Below the pieces are notes generated by a model that saw only the letters and a program-made list of their open reading frames with translations, did no database searches and was not told where the DNA came from. 64,000 nt of DNA from Methylopila sp. M107 (GTDB lineage: Bacteria > Pseudomonadota > Alphaproteobacteria > Rhizobiales > Methylopilaceae): the NCBI RefSeq assembly GCF_000384475.1, contig NZ_ARWB01000001.1, forward strand, positions 1,468,176 through 1,532,175. The letters are read 5' to 3'. Each line of letters starts with the position of its first letter. Position 1 is the first letter of the stretch. Below are positions 26,613 through 35,503 of this stretch, in pieces. A program made the translations under genes and the position numbers.

Positions 26613-27131
26613 TTACGGCGTCACAATCACCGAGAAAGACCCGCCGTTCACATAGCACGTCGTGCCATCGTCCTGGCGCAGCCGCGCGATGCGGAAGTAG
26701 ACCTGCTTCGATCCGCCGGACGAGTAGTTGATGACCCTTGTCGACGCCAGGTTGAACGACGTGCTGGAGTCGAAACTGTGGTCCGCGTCATCTTTCAAGA
26801 CGTGGGCATGGCGCAGATAGCTGGGCGTGGTGGCGGGGATCGAGCCCGATGAGGTCGTGCCGATCGCAGACACAAGATCGATGACCTTGTCCGCAATGAC
26901 CGTGGACGCGCAGAACAGAGACCCGTTGAAGGTGATCGCTGCGGATCCTGCGCCCGGCATCGTGAAGCTGTAGGATTTGATCACCGGGATCGCATCTTCC
27001 GCGGCGAACTGGGCGCACAGGCCGCTGGGGCAGTTGGTTGACTGGACCGCCGAGGCGGCTTCGGCCGGTGCGGCTTGGACGGCGAAGGTTGCGACAAACG
27101 CAAGTGGAGCGAACAGCACACGAATTCGCAT
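26613..27131 (-). CDS. Secreted protein of unknown function
   Basis: A 172-residue protein with a clear Sec signal peptide (MRIRVLFAPLAFVATFAVQA, cleavage near AEA). The mature part is rich in Ser, Thr and Ala, predicted mostly beta, and has four cysteines (near residues 34, 39, 74 and 158), compatible with disulfides. No family was recognised. GGGAGG just upstream supports ATG 27131. The upstream 150 bp are unusually AT-rich for this genome, which suggests either a strong promoter or acquired DNA. It converges on the HIT gene with a 24-bp gap. Confidence 0.7.
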   Translation of the reverse strand: MRIRVLFAPLAFVATFAVQAAPAEAASAVQSTNCPSGLCAQFAAEDAIPVIKSYSFTMPGAGSAAITFNGSLFCASTVIADKVIDLVSAIGTTSSGSIPATTPSYLRHAHVLKDDADHSFDSSTSFNLASTRVINYSSGGSKQVYFRIARLRQDDGTTCYVNGGSFSVIVTP

Positions 27132-27292
27132 CAGTGCCTCCCGTAAAATCTTCGTGAAATTTTCCCGTCAATATTAAATACCTTAGTAACAAACTAAATC
27201 AGGATTAATACTTACACTCACGAAAACATTGGCGAATGATTTGTCGATTGAAAATTGGAGATGCAGGAAGCCCCGGATAACAGGTCCGTGAC

Positions 27293-27631
27293 TTAGCCGA
27301 GCAGCGCCACGCCCGCGACGAGGGTAGCAGCGCCGGTCCCGACCCCCAGCGCCAATGATCGCCGTCCCGCCGCATAGGCCGCGAGCCCGAGCGCAACGGC
27401 GACGAGCCGCAGCCAGAGCGGCACAGCCGCAAGTCCGCCGCTCGGCGCCACGACGAACTTTGCGACCAGGCCGGCGACGAGGGCGGTCGCGACCAGCTTG
27501 ATCCACACGAACAACGGGCTTCGCTCGTCGATACGATCCGACGCGATGACGCCGAGCACCCGCCACAGGTCGTTCGCGACGAACGACAACACCACCGCGA
27601 GCAACAGGAAGCCGGCCTCGGAGCCCGTCAT
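27293..27631 (-). CDS. azlD: AzlD-family branched-chain amino acid transport protein
   Basis: A 112-residue membrane protein with four hydrophobic segments. VANDLWRVLGVIASDRIDERSPLFVWIKLVATALVAGLVAKF is the family pattern, in the spacing of AzlD, the small partner of AzlC in two-component exporters of branched-chain amino acids. Its ATG overlaps the azlC stop as ATGA, showing translational coupling. The pair is at the 3' end of a transcript led by clpS-clpA. Confidence 0.85.
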   Translation of the reverse strand: MTGSEAGFLLLAVVLSFVANDLWRVLGVIASDRIDERSPLFVWIKLVATALVAGLVAKFVVAPSGGLAAVPLWLRLVAVALGLAAYAAGRRSLALGVGTGAATLVAGVALLG

Positions 27632-28425
27632 GACGCGGCTCGATTCTGGCGCAGGCGGTCGAACAGGAACGCCGCAGTGCCGCCGATCAGCCCTGTGGCG
27701 ATCAGGTCGAACTCCTGGGTGACCAGCCCCGCGAGCGGCCCGATCGCAAGACCGAGCGCGATCGCCAGCTTCTCGCCGAACCCGTCCGCGGCTCGTTCCA
27801 GCGACATGAGGAAATACATCGGCGTCAGGCCAAGCAGCCCGACCGCAAGCGCGGTCGGCAGCAGACCGGCGGCCGCGTGTCCGGCCGCGGTCGCGACCGT
27901 GCTGCCGAGCACGAGGCCTGAGGCGAGGCCGAAGAAGAACGGCATGCGGGCATGCCGCGGCAGCGCCGCGGCATGCCTGAGGCCCTCGAACCACGCCGTC
28001 ACCGCCACGAAATGCGCGGCGACCAGGCGGGTCGCAAAGCTCGTGCGCGGCGAGCGGAGCACCGGCATGATGGCGATCACCATGGGCAGCAGCCTGACGC
28101 CCGAAATCGAAACCGCGAAGGTCGCGCTCGCGAGCCCCGCGCCGCTGGCCAGCGCGCCTGCGAGCACGAGCTGCGCGGGCGCGGCCCAGATCAGCAGCGT
28201 CGAGAAAGCGGCGATCCAAAGCGGCCAGCCGAAATCATGCGCCATCGCGCCGAAGCCGACATAGCTGCCCCAGAGCACGAAGCCGGGCGTCGCCGCGGCC
28301 GCGCGAACGCCTTTCAGATAGGAAGCCCGGGTCGTTTCCTCCGGGCCACCGTCAAGCGTCGCGGCGTCTTCACGCAGCGGGTCGGGCTCCTCTGGAGGAA
28401 ACCGACCCGGGCCGTCAGCCGTCAC
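27628..28425 (-). CDS. azlC: AzlC-family branched-chain amino acid permease
   Basis: A 265-residue polytopic membrane protein. After about 35 hydrophilic residues the family pattern begins (YLKGVRAAAATPGFVLWGSYVGFGAMAHDFGWPLW), followed by WAAPAQLVLAGAL and SISGVRLLPMVIAIMP, matching AzlC proteins that export branched-chain amino acids with AzlD. The start ATG 28425 lies inside the clpA coding end (11-bp overlap), so it is read from the clp transcript. The substrate in this organism is not shown by the sequence. Confidence 0.88.
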   Translation of the reverse strand: MTADGPGRFPPEEPDPLREDAATLDGGPEETTRASYLKGVRAAAATPGFVLWGSYVGFGAMAHDFGWPLWIAAFSTLLIWAAPAQLVLAGALASGAGLASATFAVSISGVRLLPMVIAIMPVLRSPRTSFATRLVAAHFVAVTAWFEGLRHAAALPRHARMPFFFGLASGLVLGSTVATAAGHAAAGLLPTALAVGLLGLTPMYFLMSLERAADGFGEKLAIALGLAIGPLAGLVTQEFDLIATGLIGGTAAFLFDRLRQNRAAS

Positions 28426-30841
28426 TGCGCACGAGCGGCGGCGTCTTGTTCACCGTCTTGCGCGGCGCGGCCGGCTTGCGCTTTGGCGCGGGCTTTTGCG
28501 CGCTGTCCTCGCTGGCCTTCTGCACGATCTTTTCCGGTTTCGGCGTGACGGGACCTTGCGGGAACTCGAAGCCGAGCCCCCCTGCCCCGTCCTTCGCCGC
28601 CGGGTCGACCACGACGCGAACCGCGCCGCCGCCCTTGAGCTTGCCAAACAGGACCTCTTCGGCGAGCGGCGTCTTGATCGTCTCCTGGATCAGGCGCGCG
28701 AGCGGGCGCGCGCCCATCAGCGGATCGTAGCCGCGCTTGGCGAGCCAGTCGCCCGCCTCCTCCGAGAGCTCGATCGTAACGTTGCGGTCGGCGAGCTGCG
28801 CCTCGAGCTGAAGCACGAACTTCTCGACCACCTGGCGCACCACCTCCATCGGCAGATTGCCGAAGGCGATTATCGAATCGAGCCGGTTGCGGAATTCCGG
28901 CGCGAACAGGCGGTTGATCGCGTCCGAATCCTCGCCGGTGCGCTTGCCGCGCCCAAAGCCGATCGATTCCTTGGCGAGGTCGGCCGCGCCCGCGTTCGTC
29001 GTCATGATCAGGATGACGTTGCGGAAGTCGACCTGCTTGCCGTTGTGGTCGGTCAGCTTGCCGTGGTCCATCACCTGCAGAAGGATCGAGAACAGGTCCG
29101 GATGCGCCTTCTCGATCTCGTCGAGCAGCAGCACGCAATGCGGATTCTGGTCGATGCCGTCGGTCAGCAGGCCGCCCTGGTCGAAGCCGACATAGCCTGG
29201 AGGCGCGCCGATCAGGCGGCTCACCGTATGGCGCTCCATATATTCCGACATGTCGAAGCGCAGCAGCTTGACGCCGAGCAGCGAGGACAGCTGCCGCGCA
29301 GCCTCCGTCTTGCCGACGCCGGTGGGACCGGAGAACAGGTAGCAGCCGATCGGCTTCTCAGGGTCTCTGAGCCCCGCGCGCGCGAGCTTGATGGTCGAGG
29401 ACAGCGCGTCGATCGCCGCCTCCTGCCCGTAGACCACGCGCTTCATGTTGTCGGTCAGCGAACGCAGCACCTCGGCGTCGTCCTTCGACACCGATTTCGG
29501 CGGGATGCGGGCCATCGTGGCGACCGTCACCTCGATGTCCTTCACGCCGAGCGTCTTGCGGCGCTTATGCTCGGGCAGAAGCATCTGGCTCGCGCCGGAT
29601 TCGTCGATCACGTCGATCGCCTTGTCGGGCAGCTTGCGGTCGCCGATGTAGCGATGCGACAGCTCGACCGCGGCCTTGATCGCCTCATTGGTGAAGCGGA
29701 CCTGGTGGAAGCTCTCGTAATAGGGCTTGAGACCCTTGAGGATCTCGATCGCGTCTTCGACCGAAGGCTCCGCCACGTCGATCTTCTGGAAGCGGCGAAC
29801 GAGCGCCCGGTCCTTCTCGAAGTGCTGGCGATACTCCTTGTAGGTCGTCGAGCCGATGCAGCGCAGGCTCCCCGACGCAAGCGCCGGCTTCAGCAGGTTG
29901 GAGGCGTCCATCGCCCCGCCCGACGTCGCGCCGGCGCCGATCACGGTGTGGATCTCGTCGATGAACAGGATCGCGCCAGGAGTCGCCTCGAGCTCCTTCA
30001 CGACCTGCTTCAGCCGCTCCTCGAAGTCGCCGCGATAACGCGTGCCGGCGAGCAGCGAGCCCATGTCGAGCGAGAACACGGTCGCGTCGAGCAGAACCTC
30101 GGGCACCTCGTCGCGCACGATGCGCAGCGCCAGGCCTTCGGCGATGGCGGTCTTGCCAACGCCGGGGTCGCCGACGAACAGCGGGTTGTTCTTCGAACGG
30201 CGGCACAGGATCTGGATCGTGCGCGTGATCTCGGCCTCGCGACCGATCAGCGGATCGATCTTGCCGTCCCTCGCCTTTTTGTTGAGGTTGACGCAATAAG
30301 CATCGAGCGCGTCGGCCTTTTTCTTGCCGTTCGCCGCCTCGTCCGTGGTCGCGCCGGATTCGTCCTCGGCGCCGCGCGACGGGCGGGTCTCGCTGAGGCC
30401 CGGGCGCTTGGCGATGCCGTGGCTGATGTAGTTGACCGCGTCGTAGCGCGTCATGTCCTGCTCCTGCAGGAAAAACGCGGCGTGGCTCTCGCGCTCTGCG
30501 AAGATCGCGACCAGCACGTTCGCGCCCGTCACCTCCTCGCGGCCGGACGACGTGACGTGAATGACGGCGCGTTGGATGACGCGCTGAAACCCTGCGGTCG
30601 GCTTGCTGTCCTCGGAAGTGTCGCCGACGAGAGCTTCGAGCTCGGCGTCGACGTACTCAGCGAGGTTGCGGCGCAGGATCTCGAGATCGACGTTGCAGGC
30701 GCGCATCACGGCGGCGGCGTCCTGGTCGTCGACGAGCGAGAGCAGCAGATGCTCAAGCGTTGCGTATTCGTGGCGCCGCTCGTTGGCGAAAGCCAGCGCG
30801 CGATGCAGGGACTGCTCGAGACTGCGGGAAAATGACGGCAA
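28415..30841 (-). CDS. clpA: ATP-dependent Clp protease ATP-binding subunit ClpA
   Basis: An 808-residue class I Clp/Hsp100 unfoldase. Residues 1-145 are the double Clp-N domain ([30 protein letters not shown]). AAA-1 has Walker A GDPGVGKT with K230 and the Walker B region [17 protein letters not shown]-2 has [10 protein letters not shown] and the Walker [15 protein letters not shown]. The C-terminal tail is basic and Pro/Lys-rich, longer than in E. coli ClpA (758 residues). It feeds substrates to ClpP and uses ClpS for N-degron substrates. It begins 9 bp after clpS and runs into azlC. Confidence 0.97.
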   Translation of the reverse strand: MPSFSRSLEQSLHRALAFANERRHEYATLEHLLLSLVDDQDAAAVMRACNVDLEILRRNLAEYVDAELEALVGDTSEDSKPTAGFQRVIQRAVIHVTSSGREEVTGANVLVAIFAERESHAAFFLQEQDMTRYDAVNYISHGIAKRPGLSETRPSRGAEDESGATTDEAANGKKKADALDAYCVNLNKKARDGKIDPLIGREAEITRTIQILCRRSKNNPLFVGDPGVGKTAIAEGLALRIVRDEVPEVLLDATVFSLDMGSLLAGTRYRGDFEERLKQVVKELEATPGAILFIDEIHTVIGAGATSGGAMDASNLLKPALASGSLRCIGSTTYKEYRQHFEKDRALVRRFQKIDVAEPSVEDAIEILKGLKPYYESFHQVRFTNEAIKAAVELSHRYIGDRKLPDKAIDVIDESGASQMLLPEHKRRKTLGVKDIEVTVATMARIPPKSVSKDDAEVLRSLTDNMKRVVYGQEAAIDALSSTIKLARAGLRDPEKPIGCYLFSGPTGVGKTEAARQLSSLLGVKLLRFDMSEYMERHTVSRLIGAPPGYVGFDQGGLLTDGIDQNPHCVLLLDEIEKAHPDLFSILLQVMDHGKLTDHNGKQVDFRNVILIMTTNAGAADLAKESIGFGRGKRTGEDSDAINRLFAPEFRNRLDSIIAFGNLPMEVVRQVVEKFVLQLEAQLADRNVTIELSEEAGDWLAKRGYDPLMGARPLARLIQETIKTPLAEEVLFGKLKGGGAVRVVVDPAAKDGAGGLGFEFPQGPVTPKPEKIVQKASEDSAQKPAPKRKPAAPRKTVNKTPPLVRSDG

Positions 30842-30850
30842 CGTGTTACC

Positions 30851-31204
30851 TCACTTCTTCTCCATCACGCATTGCAGCGGGTGCTGGTGCTTGCGTGCGA
30901 AGTCCATGACCTGGGTGACCTTCGTCTCGGCCACCTCATAGGTGTAAATTCCACACTCCCCCGCACCATGATTGTGGACGTGCATCATGATGCGTGTCGC
31001 CGCTTCGCGGTCTTTGGAAAAGAACTGCTCGAGCACATGCACGACGAACTCCATCGGCGTGTAGTCGTCGTTCAGGATCAGAACGCGGTAGAGGCTCGGC
31101 CGCTTGACCTTCGTCCGCGTCTTGGTGACCACGGCGGCGCCGGGGCCCCCGGCGTCCTCGACCCGCCGCGGACCGGCAGCAGTCGGCGCGACGCCTCGGA
31201 TCAT
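30851..31204 (-). CDS. clpS: ATP-dependent Clp protease adaptor ClpS
   Basis: A 117-residue ClpS, the N-degron adaptor of ClpAP. The core contains [20 protein letters not shown], whose Asn-Asp-Asp part lines the N-terminal amino-acid pocket, and then [21 protein letters not shown]. The unstructured N-terminus of about 35 residues is typical of alphaproteobacterial ClpS. ATG 31204 is preferred for length; ATG 31306 in the same frame would add 34 residues of low-complexity sequence. It is cotranscribed with clpA. Confidence 0.93.
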   Translation of the reverse strand: MIRGVAPTAAGPRRVEDAGGPGAAVVTKTRTKVKRPSLYRVLILNDDYTPMEFVVHVLEQFFSKDREAATRIMMHVHNHGAGECGIYTYEVAETKVTQVMDFARKHQHPLQCVMEKK

Positions 31205-31617
31205 GGACCGACGCCCGAGCGGCTGTGGATCGCCGCCGCTTCGCCGCAGGCAAGACCCCTCAAAAACTGCACGTCCGTCGTTCATGGCACCCGATCGAGG
31301 CTCCATCGATGCGTCCTGAGCCGGGCGCAGCGCTCTCGGGCGAACCGCGCCGCAGCAAATCGCCGGTCGATGTTAACATGGTTGGGGCGGCGCGCCAGAC
31401 CGGCGGCCGCTTCACGAACAACAGCTATGATCGATCGCGCGGAAAAAAAGAGCGCGCCGGCGACTCGATGAACGCGCCGCTGCTTCCGTGGGGACGGACG
31501 AGGTCCGAAAACGAAAAAACCCGGCGCTGGGCCGGGCTTCTCCATCCCAGGCGGCCGTTGCGGCGCCTTGAGAGTTTGTTGGCGAAATTCGCTTCGCCGA
31601 ATACGCGTAAAGCCGAC
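31205..31617. other. Intergenic region upstream of clpS and downstream of the phasin gene
   Basis: A 413-bp gap. It contains the phasin terminator (31514-31536) and presumably the clpS promoter nearer 31205-31400. The short frames on both strands here are G/C-rich and show no family pattern. A local run of A residues at 31443-31449 is flanked by GCGC stretches, but these do not form a convincing hairpin. Confidence 0.5.
31514..31536 (-). terminator. Rho-independent terminator of the phasin gene
   Basis: Read on the minus strand, a 6-bp perfect stem (CCCGGC/GCCGGG, 5-nt loop) is followed immediately by six T residues. It lies 81 bp downstream of the phasin stop, in the correct direction to end that transcript before clpS. 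Confidence 0.75.
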
Positions 31618-31950
31618 TTACTTGGCCTTGGCGATCGCGGCCTCGACCGGCTTGTAGCTTTCCTTCGCGAGGTCCGCGTAGAGCTCGCCGATCTTGGTGA
31701 CGCGCGCCAGATAGGTCTCGTAGCTTGTCTTGACGTAAGCCGACTGGACCTCGATGGCCTTGTCGATCGTCTTGGCGCCGAGCAGCTTCTCGACGAGGGC
31801 GGAGCTGTCCTCGAAAGACTTCTTGGAATAGTCGGCGACTTCAACGGCGATCGCCTGCAGACCCTTGCTGACAGTGCCGAAGCTCTTCAGCGCCTGGTCC
31901 ACGTTCTCGCGGCCAATCTTCTGAATGTCGTCGAAAGACGGGGTCGTCAT
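31618..31950 (-). CDS. Phasin-family protein (PHA granule-associated)
   Basis: A 110-residue helical, amphipathic protein of the phasin family (phasin_2). The family pattern is seen as ALKSFGTVSKGLQAIAVEVADYSKKSFEDS and KAIEVQSAYVKTSYETYLARVTKIGELY. Phasins coat polyhydroxyalkanoate granules. Many Hyphomicrobiales encode several, so this gene suggests but does not prove PHA storage. A GGAGGG site lies 8 bp before ATG 31950. A good promoter and a terminator bracket it as a monocistronic unit. Confidence 0.88.
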   Translation of the reverse strand: MTTPSFDDIQKIGRENVDQALKSFGTVSKGLQAIAVEVADYSKKSFEDSSALVEKLLGAKTIDKAIEVQSAYVKTSYETYLARVTKIGELYADLAKESYKPVEAAIAKAK

Positions 31951-32051
31951 TGTTGCATCCCTCCAGTGCGATACCTGATCGACCGGAGTGCCAAGCTCGT
32001 TCGAGGCGAGGCAGTCGGCCGTTACGGGACATCTCCTGTCCCGTTGATGTA

Positions 32052-32079
32052 CATATATGCAGTGCAGCATAAATGTCAA
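32052..32079 (-). promoter_or_regulatory. Probable sigma-70 promoter of the phasin gene
   Basis: On the minus strand, TTGACA (32079-32074) and TATATG (32057-32052) are separated by 16 bp, about 100 bp upstream of the phasin start. The spacer and flanks are TGC-rich (a CTGCACTGC stretch in the spacer, TTGCAGCGCAA just upstream). This resembles the TGC-rich targets described for the PHA-responsive repressor PhaR; that link is inference. Confidence 0.6.
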
Positions 32080-32211
32080 TCGCGTTTATTGCGCTGCAAA
32101 ACGGCCGCGCTTAACCGGACCGTAACCGCGTCTTCCTAGCCTGATTGACAGCGCCGTGAGGGACACGCTGGCGGCGCTTGTGAGTCGGCGCAGCCCCTGC
32201 GGCGCCATTTC

Positions 32212-33888
32212 ATGACGGCGGTTTACATGTTTCGTAGCGTATCGGTGTTCGGCGGACGGCTCGCATGGGGCGCCGCAATGGTCGGCGTAGCGGCGGGCGC
32301 CCTGGTCTCGACGTCGGACGACGCGGAGGCGCGGTCCCGCAGGCAGTACTACAAGGCGATCAGGCCGGCTCCGGCGGCGACCTTCACGGGCGCCTCGAAC
32401 TACGCCGCGTTGGTCGTCGACGCCAAGACCGGCCGGACGCTCTACGAGCGCAACCCCGACGCCATCCGCTTCCCGGCGTCCGTCACCAAGGTCATGACGC
32501 TCTATCTCGTGTTCGAGGATCTCGAGCGCGGCCGGATCAAGCTCGACACGCCGCTCGTCATGTCGGCGCGCTGCGCGGCCGCCGCGCCCTCGAAGCTCTA
32601 TATCCGCCCGGGTCAGACGATCAGCGTCGAGGACGGCATCAAGGCTCTCGTCACCAAGTCGGCCAACGACGTCGCCTGCGCGTTCGGCGACAATCTCGAA
32701 GGGTCTGAAAGCGCTTTCGCCGACCGCATGACGCGCAAAGCGCGCGCGATCGGCATGTCGCGCTCCGTGTTCCGCAACGCCTCGGGCCTGCCCAATCCGG
32801 ACCATGTCACCACCGCCCGCGACCTCGTGACGCTCGGCCGCGGCATCCAGGACCGGTTCCCACGTTACTACGGCTATTTCGGCACCCGCGTGTTCGCCTG
32901 GGGACGCCAGCGGATCGGCAATCACAACCGGCTGCTCGGCCGCGTCGAGGGCGTCGACGGAATCAAGACTGGCTACACCAACGCGTCCGGCTTCAACCTG
33001 CTGAGTTCGGTCAAGAGCAACGGCCGCAGCGTCGTCGCCGTCGTCATGGGCGGCCGCACGGGCGCGTCCCGCGACGCGCATATGCGCGAACTCATCGCGC
33101 TCAACCTGCCGAAGGCGCAGCCCGGCTCCCGGACGGCCCCGCTGGTCGCGGACGCCGGCGAGCGCGCCGCGCCCGCCATGGCGCGCCCCGCCGTCATGTC
33201 GGGACTGCCGATGCCGCTCGCGGCGCCTCGCGTGCCGACCAGCGAGCGCGTCGCTTCGCTCGACGCCGACATCCCCATGCCCGTCGCCGCGCCCCGTCGC
33301 GAAGCGCCGCGTGTGGTCCAGGTCTCGTCCGGCGCGACGCCGAAGCCGGCGCCGCGTCTTGCTGCCGCCGCCGTCGAACCGGACCCGGAAGACGAGGCGT
33401 TCGAGCAGGAAGTCGTCCGCGCGCCCGCGCCGGTCGCGAGAGCCGAGCGCCCCGCCGCGCCCGAGCCCAAGCCGATGCGCTGGATCGTCGGGACCGCGCC
33501 GCAGGTGACTGGCAGCGTCCGCGACGCCGAGCCGGCGCCGGCCGAAGAGGCCGCCGCGCAGGCCGCCCCCTCGCCCAAGCTCTCCCGCGAGGCGTCGGCC
33601 CGTGCGACCGAAGCCGCCGCAGCGCCTGTCCAGGCCGCGCCGCGCAAGGGCTGGATGATCCAGATCGGCGCGACCACTGAGGCCTCGTCCGCCGAGGCGC
33701 TGCTGAGCAACGCCCGCTCCAAGGGCGGTCGTGTCCTCGGGTCGGCCGAGCCTTACACCGAGACCTACACGCGGGGCGCGACGACCTACTATCGCGCGCG
33801 CTTCGCAGGGCTGAACGAGCAGTCGGCCGACGCCGCCTGCAAGGCCCTGAAGCGCAGCTCCGTCAGCTGCTTCGCGATCAAGAACTGA
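32212..33888 (+). CDS. D-alanyl-D-alanine carboxypeptidase with C-terminal SPOR domain
   Basis: A 558-residue penicillin-binding protein of the peptidase S11 (DacA-like) family. A signal/anchor segment at about 13-33 is followed by the catalytic domain, with all three active-site motifs: S90-V-T-K93, S150-A-N152 and K252-T-G254. Residues 300-475 form a long Ala/Pro-rich linker. The C-terminal 75 residues match a SPOR domain (GWMIQIGATTEASSAEALL to SSVSCFAIKN), which binds denuded glycan at the division site. It trims the terminal D-Ala of peptidoglycan stem peptides in the periplasm. ATG 32212 or ATG 32227 could be the start. Confidence 0.92.
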   Translation: MTAVYMFRSVSVFGGRLAWGAAMVGVAAGALVSTSDDAEARSRRQYYKAIRPAPAATFTGASNYAALVVDAKTGRTLYERNPDAIRFPASVTKVMTLYLVFEDLERGRIKLDTPLVMSARCAAAAPSKLYIRPGQTISVEDGIKALVTKSANDVACAFGDNLEGSESAFADRMTRKARAIGMSRSVFRNASGLPNPDHVTTARDLVTLGRGIQDRFPRYYGYFGTRVFAWGRQRIGNHNRLLGRVEGVDGIKTGYTNASGFNLLSSVKSNGRSVVAVVMGGRTGASRDAHMRELIALNLPKAQPGSRTAPLVADAGERAAPAMARPAVMSGLPMPLAAPRVPTSERVASLDADIPMPVAAPRREAPRVVQVSSGATPKPAPRLAAAAVEPDPEDEAFEQEVVRAPAPVARAERPAAPEPKPMRWIVGTAPQVTGSVRDAEPAPAEEAAAQAAPSPKLSREASARATEAAAAPVQAAPRKGWMIQIGATTEASSAEALLSNARSKGGRVLGSAEPYTETYTRGATTYYRARFAGLNEQSADAACKALKRSSVSCFAIKN

Positions 33889-33897
33889 GCCGGGGGG

Positions 33898-34413
33898 TCA
33901 GGGATGGCGCCGCTTCGAGAGCAGATCTTTGGCGGCGTTGGCGATCGCCGCGCGCTCCGTCGTCCCCCCCTGGTCGGGATGGATTTTCTTCATCAGCGCC
34001 CGATGCGCACGGCCGACTTCTTCCGCGGACGCGCCCGGCTGCAGGCCAAGGACCTGATACGCCTGCTGTTCCGTCATTACGCCCGAGTCGAGCCCGACCT
34101 CGCCGGACCGCCCGTCCGGGTCTCGCTCGAAGTCCGCTCGCCGTCCGGCAGACCCGCCGCGACCGTAACGTTCCGACGGCCCTGACGTCCGCCGCGGCCG
34201 CGGCGTCCAATATGCGCCGAACGCGCCGAGCGCCATCAGCGTCAGGCCGTAGATCGGCTTGCCGAACAGACAGAGCGCCAGCCCGACCGCCCAGACGGCG
34301 ATCGAGGCGAACCTGATCTGCCGCCGGGCGCGTCCGGGTTCGGCGTCGACCAGTATCTGCCCGACCGCGAGAAACGTCGCGACGGCCATCGCGCCGAAAA
34401 TAATCCAGATCAT
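33898..34413 (-). CDS. Membrane-anchored DnaJ-domain protein
   Basis: A 171-residue protein with two or three N-terminal hydrophobic segments (residues 1-70), a charged Gly/Arg-rich linker, and a C-terminal J domain (about 112-168) reading EQQAYQVLGLQPGASAEEVGRAHRALMKKIHPDQGG. This includes the invariant His-Pro-Asp that stimulates DnaK ATPase. The architecture matches DjlA/TIM14-like membrane J proteins common in Hyphomicrobiales. GAGGAG precedes ATG 34413. It converges on the carboxypeptidase with only 9 bp between stops and is divergent from panC. Confidence 0.88.
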   Translation of the reverse strand: MIWIIFGAMAVATFLAVGQILVDAEPGRARRQIRFASIAVWAVGLALCLFGKPIYGLTLMALGAFGAYWTPRPRRTSGPSERYGRGGSAGRRADFERDPDGRSGEVGLDSGVMTEQQAYQVLGLQPGASAEEVGRAHRALMKKIHPDQGGTTERAAIANAAKDLLSKRRHP

Positions 34414-34551
34414 ATCGCTCCTCGACGCGCGCCATCCCGCGTGGATAGGCCGCTGCGACCGTATACGGGCCGATCGTCCCGTGGCGTCGCGCGTCTTCGC
34501 CTGATAATCGGCTGCCGCGAAACGAATGTCGACGAAGGCAGGCCCGCGACC

Positions 34552-35418
34552 ATGCAAACTCCCGCTGTCGTGACCACCGTCGACGCCTTGCGCGCCGTGG
34601 TGGGCAATTGGCGTCGCGCCGGCGAAAAGGTCGCGCTCGTGCCCACCATGGGCGCGCTGCACGCCGGGCATCTCGCGCTCGTCGCCGAGGCGGCGCGCGC
34701 GGCGCCGCGGGTCGTGGTGTCGATCTTCGTCAACCCGACCCAGTTCGCGCCGCATGAGGACCTTGCGACCTATCCGCGGAACCTCGAACGCGATCTCGCG
34801 GCGCTGGCGCCCGCGGGCGTCGATCTCGTCTTCGCGCCCGAGGTCGGCGAAATGTATCCGGAAGGGGCCTCCACCGTGGTGACGGTCGGCGGGCCCTCGC
34901 AGGGTCTCGAAAGCGACGCCCGTCCGCATTTCTTCGCGGGCGTCGCGACCGTCGTGGCGAAACTGCTGACCCAGTGCGCCGCAGACGTCGCGGTGTTCGG
35001 CGAGAAGGATTTTCAGCAGCTAGCGGTCGTGCGGCGGCTGGCGCGGGACCTTTCGATCCCGACGGAGATCAGGTCCGCGCCGACCGTCCGCGAGCCGAGC
35101 GGCCTCGCGCTGTCGTCGCGCAACGCCTACCTGTCGGCGGATGACCGCGCCCGCGCGGCCGGCCTTCATGCGGCTCTATCCGGCGCGGCCGAAGGGGTCC
35201 GGGCGGGTCGATCCGCCGAAAGCGCGATTGCGACGGCGCGAGCGCAGATCGAAGCGTCGGGTTTCGCCGTCGACTACGTGGAACTGAGGGACGCCGGAAC
35301 TCTTGGCGCGTTCGAGCCGGACTCCGGCCGGGACGGCCGAATTCTGGCCGCGGCCAGAATTGGCGGAGTAAGGTTGATCGATAACGTGCCGGTCACGATG
35401 TCGAAGTCTGTCGCATGA
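34552..35418 (+). CDS. panC: Pantothenate synthetase
   Basis: A 288-residue PanC that joins pantoate and beta-alanine with ATP in vitamin B5 / coenzyme A synthesis. The nucleotidyl-transferase signature PTMGALHAGHLALV is at about 31-44. FVNPTQFAPHEDLATYPR, VFGEKDFQQLAVVRRL and the LSSRNAYLS motif all match the family in order. ATG 34552 gives the standard N-terminus; the longer frame upstream has no family similarity. panB is not adjacent. Confidence 0.95.
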   Translation: MQTPAVVTTVDALRAVVGNWRRAGEKVALVPTMGALHAGHLALVAEAARAAPRVVVSIFVNPTQFAPHEDLATYPRNLERDLAALAPAGVDLVFAPEVGEMYPEGASTVVTVGGPSQGLESDARPHFFAGVATVVAKLLTQCAADVAVFGEKDFQQLAVVRRLARDLSIPTEIRSAPTVREPSGLALSSRNAYLSADDRARAAGLHAALSGAAEGVRAGRSAESAIATARAQIEASGFAVDYVELRDAGTLGAFEPDSGRDGRILAAARIGGVRLIDNVPVTMSKSVA

Positions 35419-35503
35419 CCATGTGAAATTGCGTATGATCGTGAAACAATCGGCGATGTCGGGCGTTCCTGAGCCCGAGCTGATGAACTGGAAGTCGATA
35501 GCA

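Noticed and set aside
28496-30835. Plus-strand open frame of 779 codons opposite clpA
   Set aside because: Antisense shadow of a clear ClpA; repetitive Arg/Leu/Asp composition without domains.
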